From assembly GCF_040807025.1 (NCBI RefSeq), contig NC_090982.1, forward strand, positions 86,181,463-86,245,462: a stretch of DNA of 64,000 bases. The letters are read 5' to 3'. Of the stretch, positions 13,801-44,034 are shown one piece after another. The notes under the pieces are model-generated. The model had not been told where the DNA came from. It did not search any database and worked only from the letters and a program-made list of their open reading frames with translations. How positions within the stretch are numbered: position 1 is the first letter of the stretch; every line of letters starts with the position of its first letter. Origin of the DNA: Struthio camelus. Taxonomy: Eukaryota; Chordata; Aves; Struthioniformes; Struthionidae. Position numbers and translations under genes: made by a program.

Positions 13801-13990
13801 TGACTCGGCAGCAGCCAATCTTGGTCGGAGGCTGTAGATCGCGTCGGGAGGGAGGAGAGACGAGGTCTGGCCCCGGAGCAGATGACAGGACACAGCGGAG
13901 CACGCCGCCGCCTGCCTAAGCAAAGCTGCAGCGCGGGCGACCTCAGCTGCACCACGTGTGGCACCACTTCCCGGGCGGCCTTCACCTTTC
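13801..13990. promoter_or_regulatory. Orphan CpG cluster in intergenic DNA
   Basis: I count 18 CpG dinucleotides in 190 bases, and an E-box CACGTG at 13,953-13,958. It lies inside a 244-codon minus-strand open frame (13,582-14,316) that matches nothing I know and is probably kept open by base composition. A promoter or enhancer is possible but unproven. Confidence 0.45.
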
Positions 13991-16900
13991 GGGGATGCTG
14001 TTTGACAAGACCAGCAAAGAATTTCCCAGCCCAGGCTGAGCTTGCTGCAATATAAGCAGCAGCATAAAGGGAAATCCTTTATGTAAGGTACTATTTCAGG
14101 AAAAAAAGTTAAATATGAGTTTAAGTCATACCAGAAATGACTGGCTTGCTGAACTGGCCAAGTGTTGCAAGCAGGCCAAGTTAAATCCACAGCTCCAGAC
14201 ACGTCTTCCTTGGATGGAGAAAATCTGAGCCAGACACTAATCCCACAGCCAAGCCTTCCGTGGGGGGGGGGGGGGGGGCAACCCACAAAACATCCCACTG
14301 CTAGTGGATGTGTCACTGCCCCAGCACAACAAGCCAGCTGGCAGCTGACTGCAGCTCATCTTCCTGTGATGCCTAAAGCATAAGTATGGTTTGTTAGAGA
14401 AACCTCACGGTCTTGGGAAGATCTATAGAGTGCTATAGACACTCTCCTCCACAGAAATTCCAAATAATCCACAAGAAGCAAGGACTAACACTGGGAAACA
14501 GCAGTATATAACACTAAAATAAGTACCACAATAAGAGAGTTGTTCAAAGTATCACCTGTTCCTGACATGAATATGAAAATCCTCCTCTACATAGTTTAAA
14601 AGATTTGTGCAATAAAAAACATGAAGGAGTAAAATTCTTTTATTACTTTATTTTGCACCAAACCTCTCAAGACTGTTGCCTGCTATGTTGCCGTAACTCT
14701 CCCACCTCCTAGCACTGCTGTCCCCAAAACTCCATTCGGGTCCTTTGTTTGACAGTCACTGAAATCTGCAGAACTGGTTGCATAACTCACAAAAACCTAA
14801 ATTGAGCAGCAACATAAAAACATATCTTGGATGATGACAAACCCATAGGAACCCTGAAGTCCCACCAGCAGGTATCCTTTCATCCAAAAGCTCTACAGGG
14901 ATCCTGACCTATCCCATTGAAATGGGTGGAAAAACTCTCATTGACTCCAGGCTTCCAGTCAAGTCACTCAGCACAGGCACCACAAACACACTAACACAAC
15001 TGATCATAAACAGCATTTGCCAGGTCACCATCCCTGTCCTACTAGTGGTGAGTGGTCTCATCCAGGACCATTTTCTATGTGGCACGTGGCTGCCCCAAAC
15101 CACAACCCTGCTGCTCTCCATTGACCCACAAGGGGCATCAGCGTGGTACTCATGGGCAGCCCGGCCTCAGGCAGAGCTCAGCCTGCCATTTGTCCCATCT
15201 CTCTTTGTAGGAGATGCTGGAACCCTTCTAAGGGGGGCCGTGGGCCAGTGTATCCACCTGTGATCAGCCACATGGTATCACTACAGGGACACATAGGTTT
15301 CATGGATGCTCCATGCTGCCACAGTCCAGCCACACAAGGAATGGCACATTGCTGAGCACAAAGTACACCTGAGATCCCCATATCCTCTGCAAAACTGCAA
15401 GACTACTTGGGCCTTCTCAGAGGCAGCTTTGAGAAGGCTAATGTGAAGGCTAACAGTCTTCACAAACAGAACTTTAAGAGCAGCTACAGCAGCCTTTAGG
15501 GATATTTTAGGGGATAAAACTTGGGTCTCAACTCTTCTGGATCACCCTAGAGAATCTATTGGTTGTAAAAGTACCAGGGCACCTCATGACCTCCACTTGA
15601 TGCTCTGCTTGGCTGAAGGCAACAACCTCAAAACCTTCAGTCCGTGATGAATATCCTGCAGTCATACATCCTGCAGGAGAACTTTTTCTAGCTGAGAAGA
15701 AATCGTAGGTGGCAACTGAGCACAGCCTGCGGAGCGGGTATAACCAGCTTGCACTGGCTACCCGAGAACACCAAGCTGAGCAAGTCTGAAGACTGAGCCT
15801 AAATATAGTCCAAAGTAGGCAACAGGGGGATTCGTTTCTCTAAGAAACAGTTTTGTCCAGGTCATACCATTGAAGCCTCAAGCACGCTGCAGTAAAGATA
15901 CCTTCTCAACAGGCATCTCATTTTGAAGGGTTCACACCCAAGGGTTTGACAGAGGAAGGACCACACAGTACAGAAAGTAATACCAAAAGCTGATTCCAAG
16001 TTCTAAATATGGTTAAATTACTTGACTTTAGACTAGACACTCCAATTATTTTTAGCATTCATGCAGAGATGAGCTGCAGATCCAGCTCTGAATACTGGCA
16101 GTAGTGTAACTGTCTCTCAAAAGAAAAAGAAAGGTAAACCTTTCCCCTCCATTTGGTCAGGAGGGGTACAGGCTTTGGTACCCACGTACCCTGGGAAGGT
16201 GAACAGGTCCAAGTCCTAGACCACAGGGACAGCAGTGGGGTGGAAGACCCTGTATCCTAAGCAACATTGCACCCAGTACAACCACCATCTCTGACATCTC
16301 CCTGGAGGCCAAGCAAGATGGAAGGTTGCCCACTTGTTGATTGTCTGTCCTTTGAAACTTCAGATAAGTTTCCTTTATTCTGAAAGGAAACTGCACACAC
16401 ATCACGTAACCTTAGGGCTGAGCCTGGATGACTCCCACCACATTCAGCAGCTTACACTCTTCCGTACACATAACTCATGCATCTATCATTCTGGTGTCAA
16501 GAGCTGACCAGGACTAGAGGAATCTCCTTCAGTCCTTCTCAGCACAAGGAGAACATTACCAAAGAGCCTGCAAAAGCCAGCAGTGTCTCAGCTCATGTGG
16601 TGCATGGCCATCAAGCTGTCAGCACTGCATTAACGCACTGGGAGCCTTTGGCTGGACATCTAACAAGCAGCTCAATGAATTGTTGAAAACATTTTTAAGA
16701 ATACAGTCAGTATCACTGTAACATCCTTCTCCCTTGGAAGGGTTCAATCCCAAACTCTCACGAATTTGAGGGGACAGGGAGAGTTCCAGTTGCAAGTTTC
16801 CTAGCAGTTTAGCAGATATCATGAGTAACTTAAGGATCTTTATGGCAGCTGTTAACTTAAAAGACTTCATTTATATCAAACCCATACTTTAAACAGCTGA

Positions 16901-19900
16901 GAATCACTTCAAAAGCACACCAAACCAACCCTTGCACCAGCCTCAACTGGGCTCACAAGTCATAAGTTTACCCAAGGAATAAGACTCCTGCACAGGATAA
17001 ACAATAAATTGCACAAACACATTTGTTCAGCAACTGCTGTAAGGACTAATTTCCTAGTCAGGCTTTGCAAATGCAGTGCACACCCACACAACCTTCTCGT
17101 ACCTTGTTCAGACTGTGAATTCACATTCACACAGTAGCACTCCTGCATGAAGAAGTACAGAGAGCCTAAAGTGCCAGGTCAAGGTGACTCAAACAGTTGC
17201 ACAAAACAGCATGGACCTGTAATCACAACTCTACACCCAATCCTTCAGCTACCACAACTCCATTCTCAAGAGCTGAGGGTCCTGAGCTTTAAATACTTGT
17301 TTCACTCTCTGGAGCCCTTTCATTTTCAGAAGCAGATAAGCAGCTGCTCCACTTCATGACGCTGCGTGCAGCTGGTCTGAATGTTAGGTGTTGAATCACA
17401 CCATGGAGTTCTCCACCTGTAACCTATTATCAGCCAATATTGAGAGCAGATCTTGACTGTTTAGGTCCCAGTTGGGAAAGAGGCATCTAACACACCTGAT
17501 GCCAGGATAAGCTTGAGAATGGGCATGGAAGATGAGATCAGGGCCAGGAATTTGAGATCCAGACTTTGATTACTTGTTTTTTAGGAGCAGTAATTAAAGC
17601 AAGCTGGATTCTAACATCCATATGTAATATGCCAGCTACAGGGTTGTACCAGGTACCCATCCTGGCACCTGGATGTTTAGTAGTTTACAACAGTTTAATG
17701 AGCTACCTGTTGCAAAGAGTCATTTAAGAAGCCTAACGTATCTTATTTAACAGGAAAACCATTCTCTATTGTTCAGCATTTAGCCAGTAGTTGACCTAAT
17801 AGCTCTGCTCCTGAATTCTAGCCATGACTCGGGCTTGACCCAAAGCCTGTAACCTAATGACTTCAGCTCAAACTCTGCACAAGGAAAAATGTTGTGGAAA
17901 ATGGTGGGCAGGAGGTGGGAGGGAGGATAGGAGATTTGCAGTTCAGCCTTTGGGTGCCTCCGTTGAGTCAAAAGAGGGTCCGCAGTAGCAGTGAAGAGAG
18001 AAAGGAACAGTCTGAAGTTCCAAAGAACTTTATTTTTCTAACGCATTTTGCTTTCCAAATCACCCTTGTAGAGATTATTACTATGCAGTATGTTGCTCAG
18101 ATCCGTGGTCAGGGCATATAACAGAACAACAGGGGCCCACCTGCAACTTCAAACCAAATCACAGAATCTCCTGATGTAAAAACTCTACTCCTACTGACAG
18201 TCCTTGAGAATTGGGCTGAGGTATGAGAGTGATTTCAGCAAATCCACAGTAATCTCACAGAGAGGCTCATTCCAGCTGTGGCAGTATACTGGCAGATCTT
18301 GCATAGCTAGCTCATGAAGTTGTACCACCGAATTGTCTAAGCAACGGGTTACTTGGGAACAAGTGGAGCACAGAGAAGTAAAGAAAGAAAAAAAGAGAAT
18401 ATCCCTACAAGGGATAAGCCCCCAGCTAATTCTCCTCTATCACATGTGCACTGATGGAGTCACTGATGCACCCCATTTCTCCCCAGGACAGAGTCACAAT
18501 GAAATTCTTCACAGCTCAGAAGCGTGCACGGTGCCACGTGGTGCGCGGTCGCCAGGTTACTGCACCCTCCGGAGGATATTCCCAGAGGAGCTCACGCTCC
18601 GTGTGCTTCTAAGGGAGAAGGCACGTAGGGGAGGCTGAAATACATACTGCAATGAAGGACAAGGGCCACTGTTCACTCTGCCATCACCTCTGCCTGCATT
18701 CACCCATCTTCTAAAGTCATGCCTAACTTTAAGTAGGCAAGCACTAACGTTAGATACGATAGGACTAATCACACACTGAAACCAGGCTCATGCTTGAATG
18801 CGTAGCTGAGTCAGGCTCTTCCCTGAAGCAGAGAGCCTTAATGCACATACTTCTCCGCAGAGCAACAGGACTTGGGGTTCCAGATCCCGAGGTTACAATG
18901 GAATAGGCACAGAGGCTGGAGACAGGACCTCCCTGGTCCAGAGTTGATACACTGACTCAATCTCACATTTTAAGAATTAGGAGAACAGAAGGAAAAAATA
19001 CTGATGTTTGCACAGTCGTACTTTTGTTCTGTGTTCAACACCCACCCCTGAGTTTTTGGTTCATGTCTATGCTTGGCCTTCCCCTCCACTTTAATCTAGC
19101 ACCTAATCCCTTCTTTACTATCTTCCCCTGAATCTGAAGATATTTAAAGACTGGTATTTGCCACTGTTGGGGTAAAAGTAGACACAGCTGCTGGGATCTG
19201 CTTTTAGTCTAGCACTACCTTACATGCTCTTGACCAAATCAGTCAAATTTTAACCATTTGCTCTGGTTTACTCACTTCAGATTTGCTAAATCTCACACTG
19301 TTATTATTACTCTCAACATATGATTTAAAAGTTTCTGGAGTCTGGTGAGTATAAACTGTCTTAAAAAGAGTATAAATCTAACTCCTGAAAATATGATTTG
19401 TTTAATGGACAATTTAATGATCAAGTGAGCAGTAAACATGACTTCTCAGTGCTCTGCCATCTCTTAAATTTTATCTTCTGTGTTTGAATTACATGGTCTC
19501 CTGCTTCACTTTCTTTCTAGACTGCAAATTCCTTTCCAAGACCTGAAAATTCTCTATTTACAAATAACCACAGCCGAGGAAAAAGCATTACAGTGTAAAA
19601 TATTTTTACAAGCAAAAAAAAAAAAAGATTTTATTATGTAGTTTTTTTGGTGCAGTGTCTTATATAGAACTAAATATTTGTAGCGAGATTAAGATTTTTT
19701 TTTTGTTTTTCTGCCTGGCTACAATAAATATATTGCTTAGAGAAAACAAGTAAAGTAAGAAGACATGTACACTTAACACTGAAGAAACATGTTTGGATAC
19801 AGTACCGGGAAGAATTTGTTGAAGAATCTAACTCTATAAAAATTCCGAGCTCCAGCTTGCTGCCAGCGCCAAGATCATACATAGCAAAACTCCTAGGGTG

Positions 19901-22879
19901 AGTTTTGCTTGGAGATGTAGTCAGACAACGTTTCCAAGCTCCATTAACTGATTAATAAGTAACAGGAAGAATAAACTTTTTTCATAGGACATCAGGCATC
20001 AACCAGTAATAAAACCCCTAAATCATACTGACATGTTCAAAAAACTGTGGATTTGATTTTATGCCTGATCTGACCCACGTGTCCTATGGCTACAGCATTT
20101 TGATCCGGCACGACTAGCCCTACAGCTTGGATTTGTTAGCAAACAGCAGCCTTAACTATGTTAAAAAAGAGGTTACCCGTCCATCTTCTTAACTCATCTT
20201 CCATGAGAAACACTTCCTATCCATTATAAAACTATACCCATGAATCGCATATGTGTTTCAAACAGTCAGGCTCCAATCTACCTGCTGCTTTCAGTTCAGT
20301 TTTGCATGTACAAGTACTTAAGCTAATAAAGACATCACTAGCACCAGTCCCTTGGAGCTATCAGAAGCGGGGAAACTGCCTCCCTGCTGTTCAACCCTGA
20401 GCTTGTGATCTCTCAAGAGGATGAGTTTCCCCTCCAGTCCCCCTCCGCCCTGTGCAGCAGCCGGCTGACCCAGTCAGGCAGCACGGGCTCTGCTAGGAGC
20501 CCTGCCCAGCTTAACAGCATCGCGTCAGATGGAGAGCGTCGGGTACAAGGACCGAGGAAGAGCTTGTCACAGATAGAGTCACAATGAGGTAAGATTTGCC
20601 TGAAGTTATGCCTTTTAGGAGCTTCAAGACTGATTTTTTTTTAAGAAGCATTACACAGCGCCACATCTCAATTATTAGGTGTTCCACCAGCAGCAAAACA
20701 GAATTGCTTATTTGTAATCTGGGAACGAGTGCAACAGAGCAGTCTGCCTCCATCAGGTCGCCACACATTCTCCCTCTCTCTCACACACAGTTGCTTAGGG
20801 CTAAGGTTTAATAACTCATTTTTGTAGACAAAGAAAACATATAATCTATTCTCTTCATCTTCTGCCAGGTTCATCACTTCAGTCACCATCTCATTGACCA
20901 AGTCTGCTCAGATTGCAGCTGGAACCCACTCCGTAAAGCTGCAAATGCTTTCTAATTCACTTGAAATCAAGTGGCACTGAAGACACTGGGGGTTAAACCG
21001 GCAAAACTGGCATCATGGCACCTGTCTGCCTGTTCGAAACTCACAAAAGGAAAAACAGGACCTGAAATTTTTGATAGCGCAGAGGCAAAGTTAACCTGGC
21101 CTACTTCGAAGAAAAGCAGAGCTACTATATGGAGGAGAAATGTCTTAGCAGCACAGTGAGACCCGTAAGGTGTTTACAATGCACCACCCTGTGGTAGAAA
21201 GTTGTGTCTACGTTTATGAGTAAATACAGAAAATATTCCCTGTGCTTGTGCACATCTACAAGTGTTTTCTGTTCTCACTTATTTCAGAAAATATAAAACT
21301 AACATTGTCATTATAACGTATAATACAGATACTCATACAAAAATAAAGAATACACCTGATTCTGAATAAAATGTACAAACTTGGTACAATCAACCAATAA
21401 GTGTTCCCCCTAAATCTAAGGCATTTCTTCCATATCTTCTGCTCCTTCCAGGAAATTGCTGAATTTCTCCAATCCAGACTAGCGTCAGCAAGCTGTCTTC
21501 ATTTCCCAAAGGCAGAAACACTATTCTGCCGTTATTATATCTGGGAAACAGAAGAACGTACTTTGGAATGACGTACAAGGGTCAGGCATTACCGTTATTC
21601 TGTTATAAGTGATTGGACTTACTGGTAAAGACAGGCTCTGACCAAATGCTCAGGGCCAAGGATCCCCATACATTGTGGAAGACTGGATCAGGAATCAAAT
21701 GTCAATGCTTGCGCTCACCTTCATCCATAAGATAATTTGGTAAGTGAAAGACAACACTCTGAAGCACAGCAAATAGAGTTTGTGCAAGAACGAGCACAGA
21801 ACCTGGTTTTGCACTTCAGGGAATACCACGTCGTAACCTCAGAAGTGAAATTACTAACTACAGAAGAGGAATGCATTATATTCTCCCAAAACCCAGAGCA
21901 TCCATATACCCTTTCAGAAAAAAGGCTTCTCACTGGAGACAAAGTTATAGCTCCCTTGATGAGTGGTAGCCTATACAGACTGATTGCCAGTGGTCTCAAA
22001 TCCGTAACAGTTTCACTGACAAAGCGCTCCTTTTGGCAGCAGTCTCCACAAAGCAGCCAGCTGTTAAAGGGACAATGGAACCGGGAAGCACACGTTTGGA
22101 CAACCCGCACACATCTCATCCTAACCAGAACACCTAGGTCAGCCTTAAACCTGAAGAAGGCATTGCATTCTCCCTAACCAGACTGAAGTTGTCCTTTTGA
22201 GGGAGCATTGAGATCACTACACGTTGCGACATGAGACCACAGCTTGTGGTCTTTGGAAAATGAAAGACACTAAATTTATTCATTTCCCTTGCTTTGGGCA
22301 TCTCAAAACAAACACTGAACTTTAAAACCTCAAAACTGCAGCAGTGGTCACATGGATTAGAAGCGTAATATGTTAAGTCCCATTAACTTCAAGAGAAGGA
22401 GCTTCACTATTTCATTTTAGTTTGTCAAAGTCCCTCATCAGAGGCTCTTACAGAAAATGAATGGGATTTAAAATTGAATAGTCTTGGGAATAAACAGTTG
22501 GCTTACACAGCAAGAAGAGGTAACTAGCAGGATCCGCAATCATCTGTGCCAATAACACATTCATAAGCTGTCTGGAAAATGGAATGAACATCATGATGCT
22601 TTTTGCAGAAAATACACAGTTATTCAGGATGATCAAATTCAACTCTCATGGCTAGAATTACAGGTGCATCTCAAAACACCGAGTGATAAAGGGGGAAAAT
22701 AAAATATCAGGTGCAAAATGAAAAGGATTATTCTTTACTGCACCTACACTAGGATGAGCTCTGAAAGAATTGTTGCTACTCAGGGAAGAGATCTTGGAAA
22801 AACTGAACAAATCTCTGAAAATGTGAGTTCAACGATTATTAGCAGTCAAATAGGCAAAGGGAATGTTACGTAGTTATTA
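13991..22879. other. Intergenic, no supported gene
   Basis: Nearly 9 kb of mixed composition. The longest open frames (14,922-15,263 plus; 21,737-22,177 plus and 21,721-22,119 minus, overlapping) have no recognisable domain, no splice context and no flanking gene structure. Apart from the G17 run I see no repeat family. Confidence 0.7.
14262..14278 (+). repeat. G17 homopolymer
   Basis: Seventeen G in a row in intergenic DNA, about 270 bases from the orphan CpG cluster. It has G-quadruplex potential, and its length may be misread. Confidence 0.85.
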
Positions 22880-23263
22880 TCACAGAAGCACAGAACGGTT
22901 GAGGTTGGAAGGGACCTCTGGAGATCATCTAGTCCAACCTCCCTGCTCAAGCAGGGTCACCTAGAGCACATTGCAAAGGATCACGTCCAGACGGGTTTTG
23001 AATATTTCCAGGGAAGGAGACTCCACCACCTCTCTGGGCAACCTCTTCCAGTGCTCTGTCACCCTCACAGTGAAGAAGTTTTTCCTCAGGTTCAGATGGA
23101 ACTTCCTATGTTTCAGTTTCTGCCCGTTGCCTCTTGTCCTGTCACTGGGCACCACGGAGAAGAGTCTGGCCTCATCCTCTCGACACCCTCCCTTCAGATA
23201 CTTGTACACATTGATGAGATCGCCTCTCAGTCTTCTCTTCTCCAGACTAAACAGGCCCAACTT
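22880..23263 (-). mobile_element. CR1 LINE, well-preserved 3' end with pol C-terminal remnant
   Basis: The inverted tail repeat (CACAGAAGCACAGAAC), the 3' UTR block and the end of ORF2 are all clear. On the minus strand from 23,260 to 22,961 an uninterrupted 99-codon frame encodes the C-terminal end of the CR1 pol polyprotein (for example [20 protein letters not shown]). The element is 5'-truncated at about 23,263, so it lacks endonuclease and reverse transcriptase and cannot move on its own. It is the best-preserved of the three copies. Confidence 0.96.
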
Positions 23264-24027
23264 ATGATGGAAGTAACTGAGAATAGAAAATGTGCTGCTT
23301 TATAAAAGCCATGTGGCAACTGTAACTTGAATACCGAAGCCCTGGTAACCCTAACTTATGAAAATAAAGTAGAAAGAGAAAAAAAAATTGGTTAGATGAA
23401 CATCTGGTTTGTTGCTTTATGAAAGTTGTTTTTTAACCCATAGAAAGAGTGCTAAATGCCTCTACAGCCACTAAATACACTGTGTCCACAGGAAACTCCA
23501 CAAATATCAGCATACTTCAGCAAGTATCCACAATACTTGCTATACTCTGAATTTCTTGCAAAGCTAGACAATCTGGTTTTGAATGATCTCTCATCTTTCA
23601 CAATCATCACTTGCTCATGCCAGTGGAGTGGCAGAAACAAGCTGCAGTGAAGCAACATTTTGACGGGGGTGGAGGGAAAAGAAAAAGATATCACGGTAAA
23701 GACTGAAGTGTTTGCCGCTATTCTAGTCTACGAAGCACAGTACGGACTGCGGAGAAGCGTGCTCTGTCTCTAACATGGGATCTGTTCCCCATATTATGGG
23801 AACAAAGAGATAAGGGTGAGACTATAAGAAGTTAAGAAATGAGTTGTACCATATAGCACTAGAGTTGCATGCAATACACTTCTTGGAAGGCTAGCAGATT
23901 TGCCAGAGTTCTCTAGAAATTACCTAGTAAAAACCAGTTATTCCTCAGCCAGGAAAAACAGCATCTCAAATAACAAACGTTGACTAACAATTCTCACAGT
24001 AATTCACATTTTTAAGAAAACCAGCAG
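23264..24027. other. Intergenic between the CR1 copy and the ACAA2 3' end
   Basis: About 760 bases of AT-rich DNA downstream of the inferred ACAA2 poly(A) site. Nothing else was seen. Confidence 0.75.
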
Positions 24028-24607
24028 GCTCTTTTTTCAGTTACATTTATTGTTCTTTTGAGAGGCACAATGGAAAATTTAGCTTTCTCCTGTTTTCCTC
24101 TTCCCTTGCAAAACAGCAGGGTACAAGTTATAGCCATGAATCTACAATCAGTATATACTTCAGAAGGTCTCCAATTAAATTTTCACCTTTCCTGATGACA
24201 AAAGAGGTACATATATGTCAGGCAGCACAAGTAGCTGAAAGAAGAAAAGTTAAAGCAATACTTGCTTAAAAAGCTGTACTGCTATTTTAAGGCAGGTTCG
24301 GTGAAAGATTGACAGGCATTTTCCTCAGGAAATTAGAAGAATTTTGCCTACAGAAATACATTTACTTTAACTGAAAATAGGTTTTTAGAAAATATTTCAT
24401 CACCGTAAGATTATATTGGCTTTACACTTCCTTTAGTTAGAGAGACATTATTGAATTTTTTTTTCCAGAAATCAGACTTCTCAATCATTCCTTCACCTTG
24501 CAGGAATGGCACGAAATGAAGGGAGGTAGTGATGATTTATCTTCGTAACAGGCATACTTTTTTGGGGAATTATGAATCTGTGCACTTCTGGAAGCATCCG
24601 GAATCTC
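24028..24607 (-). other. ACAA2: Probable ACAA2 3' UTR
   Basis: The sequence after the TGA contains no further coding match. The first AATAAA on the minus strand lies at 24,046-24,051, about 560 bases downstream, so a 3' UTR of about 580 bases is inferred. The exact end cannot be set without transcript data. Confidence 0.6.
24046..24051 (-). terminator. Candidate ACAA2 polyadenylation signal AATAAA
   Basis: This is the first canonical hexamer after the ACAA2 stop on the coding strand. Cleavage would be expected about 15-25 bases further on, near 24,020-24,030. This is an inference from position and motif only. Confidence 0.6.
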
Positions 24608-43944
<19,337 letters not shown>

Positions 43945-44011
43945 GGCCGCGCCGCCGCCGCCGCCTGCCTGCGCGTCGGCAGCCGCAAATTCGCCACGCC
44001 GCCGCGGAGAT

Positions 44012-44023
44012 GGGGGGGGGGGG
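44012..44023 (+). repeat. G12 homopolymer just upstream of ACAA2
   Basis: Twelve G on the plus strand lie immediately beside the GC box in the probable promoter or leader. The tract gives further G-quadruplex potential. Its length may be misread in assembly. Confidence 0.8.
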
Positions 44024-44026
44024 AGA

Positions 44027-44034
44027 GGGCGGGG
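44027..44034 (+). promoter_or_regulatory. GC box (Sp1/KLF-type GGGCGGGG)
   Basis: The motif lies about 83 bases upstream of the ACAA2 ATG and reads GGGCGGGG on the plus strand. It is typical of TATA-less CpG-island promoters. Binding is inferred, not shown. Confidence 0.5.

Noticed and set aside
13582-14316. 244-codon minus-strand open frame as a protein gene
   Set aside because: No domain, low-complexity patches including a translated G17 run, and no splice or poly(A) structure. It is reported only as the setting of a CpG cluster.
1-24000. LIPG, the neighbour of ACAA2 in human, expected downstream
   Set aside because: No lipase motif (such as GXSXG in a lipase context) or PLAT-domain exon could be read on either strand. 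It probably lies beyond the window.
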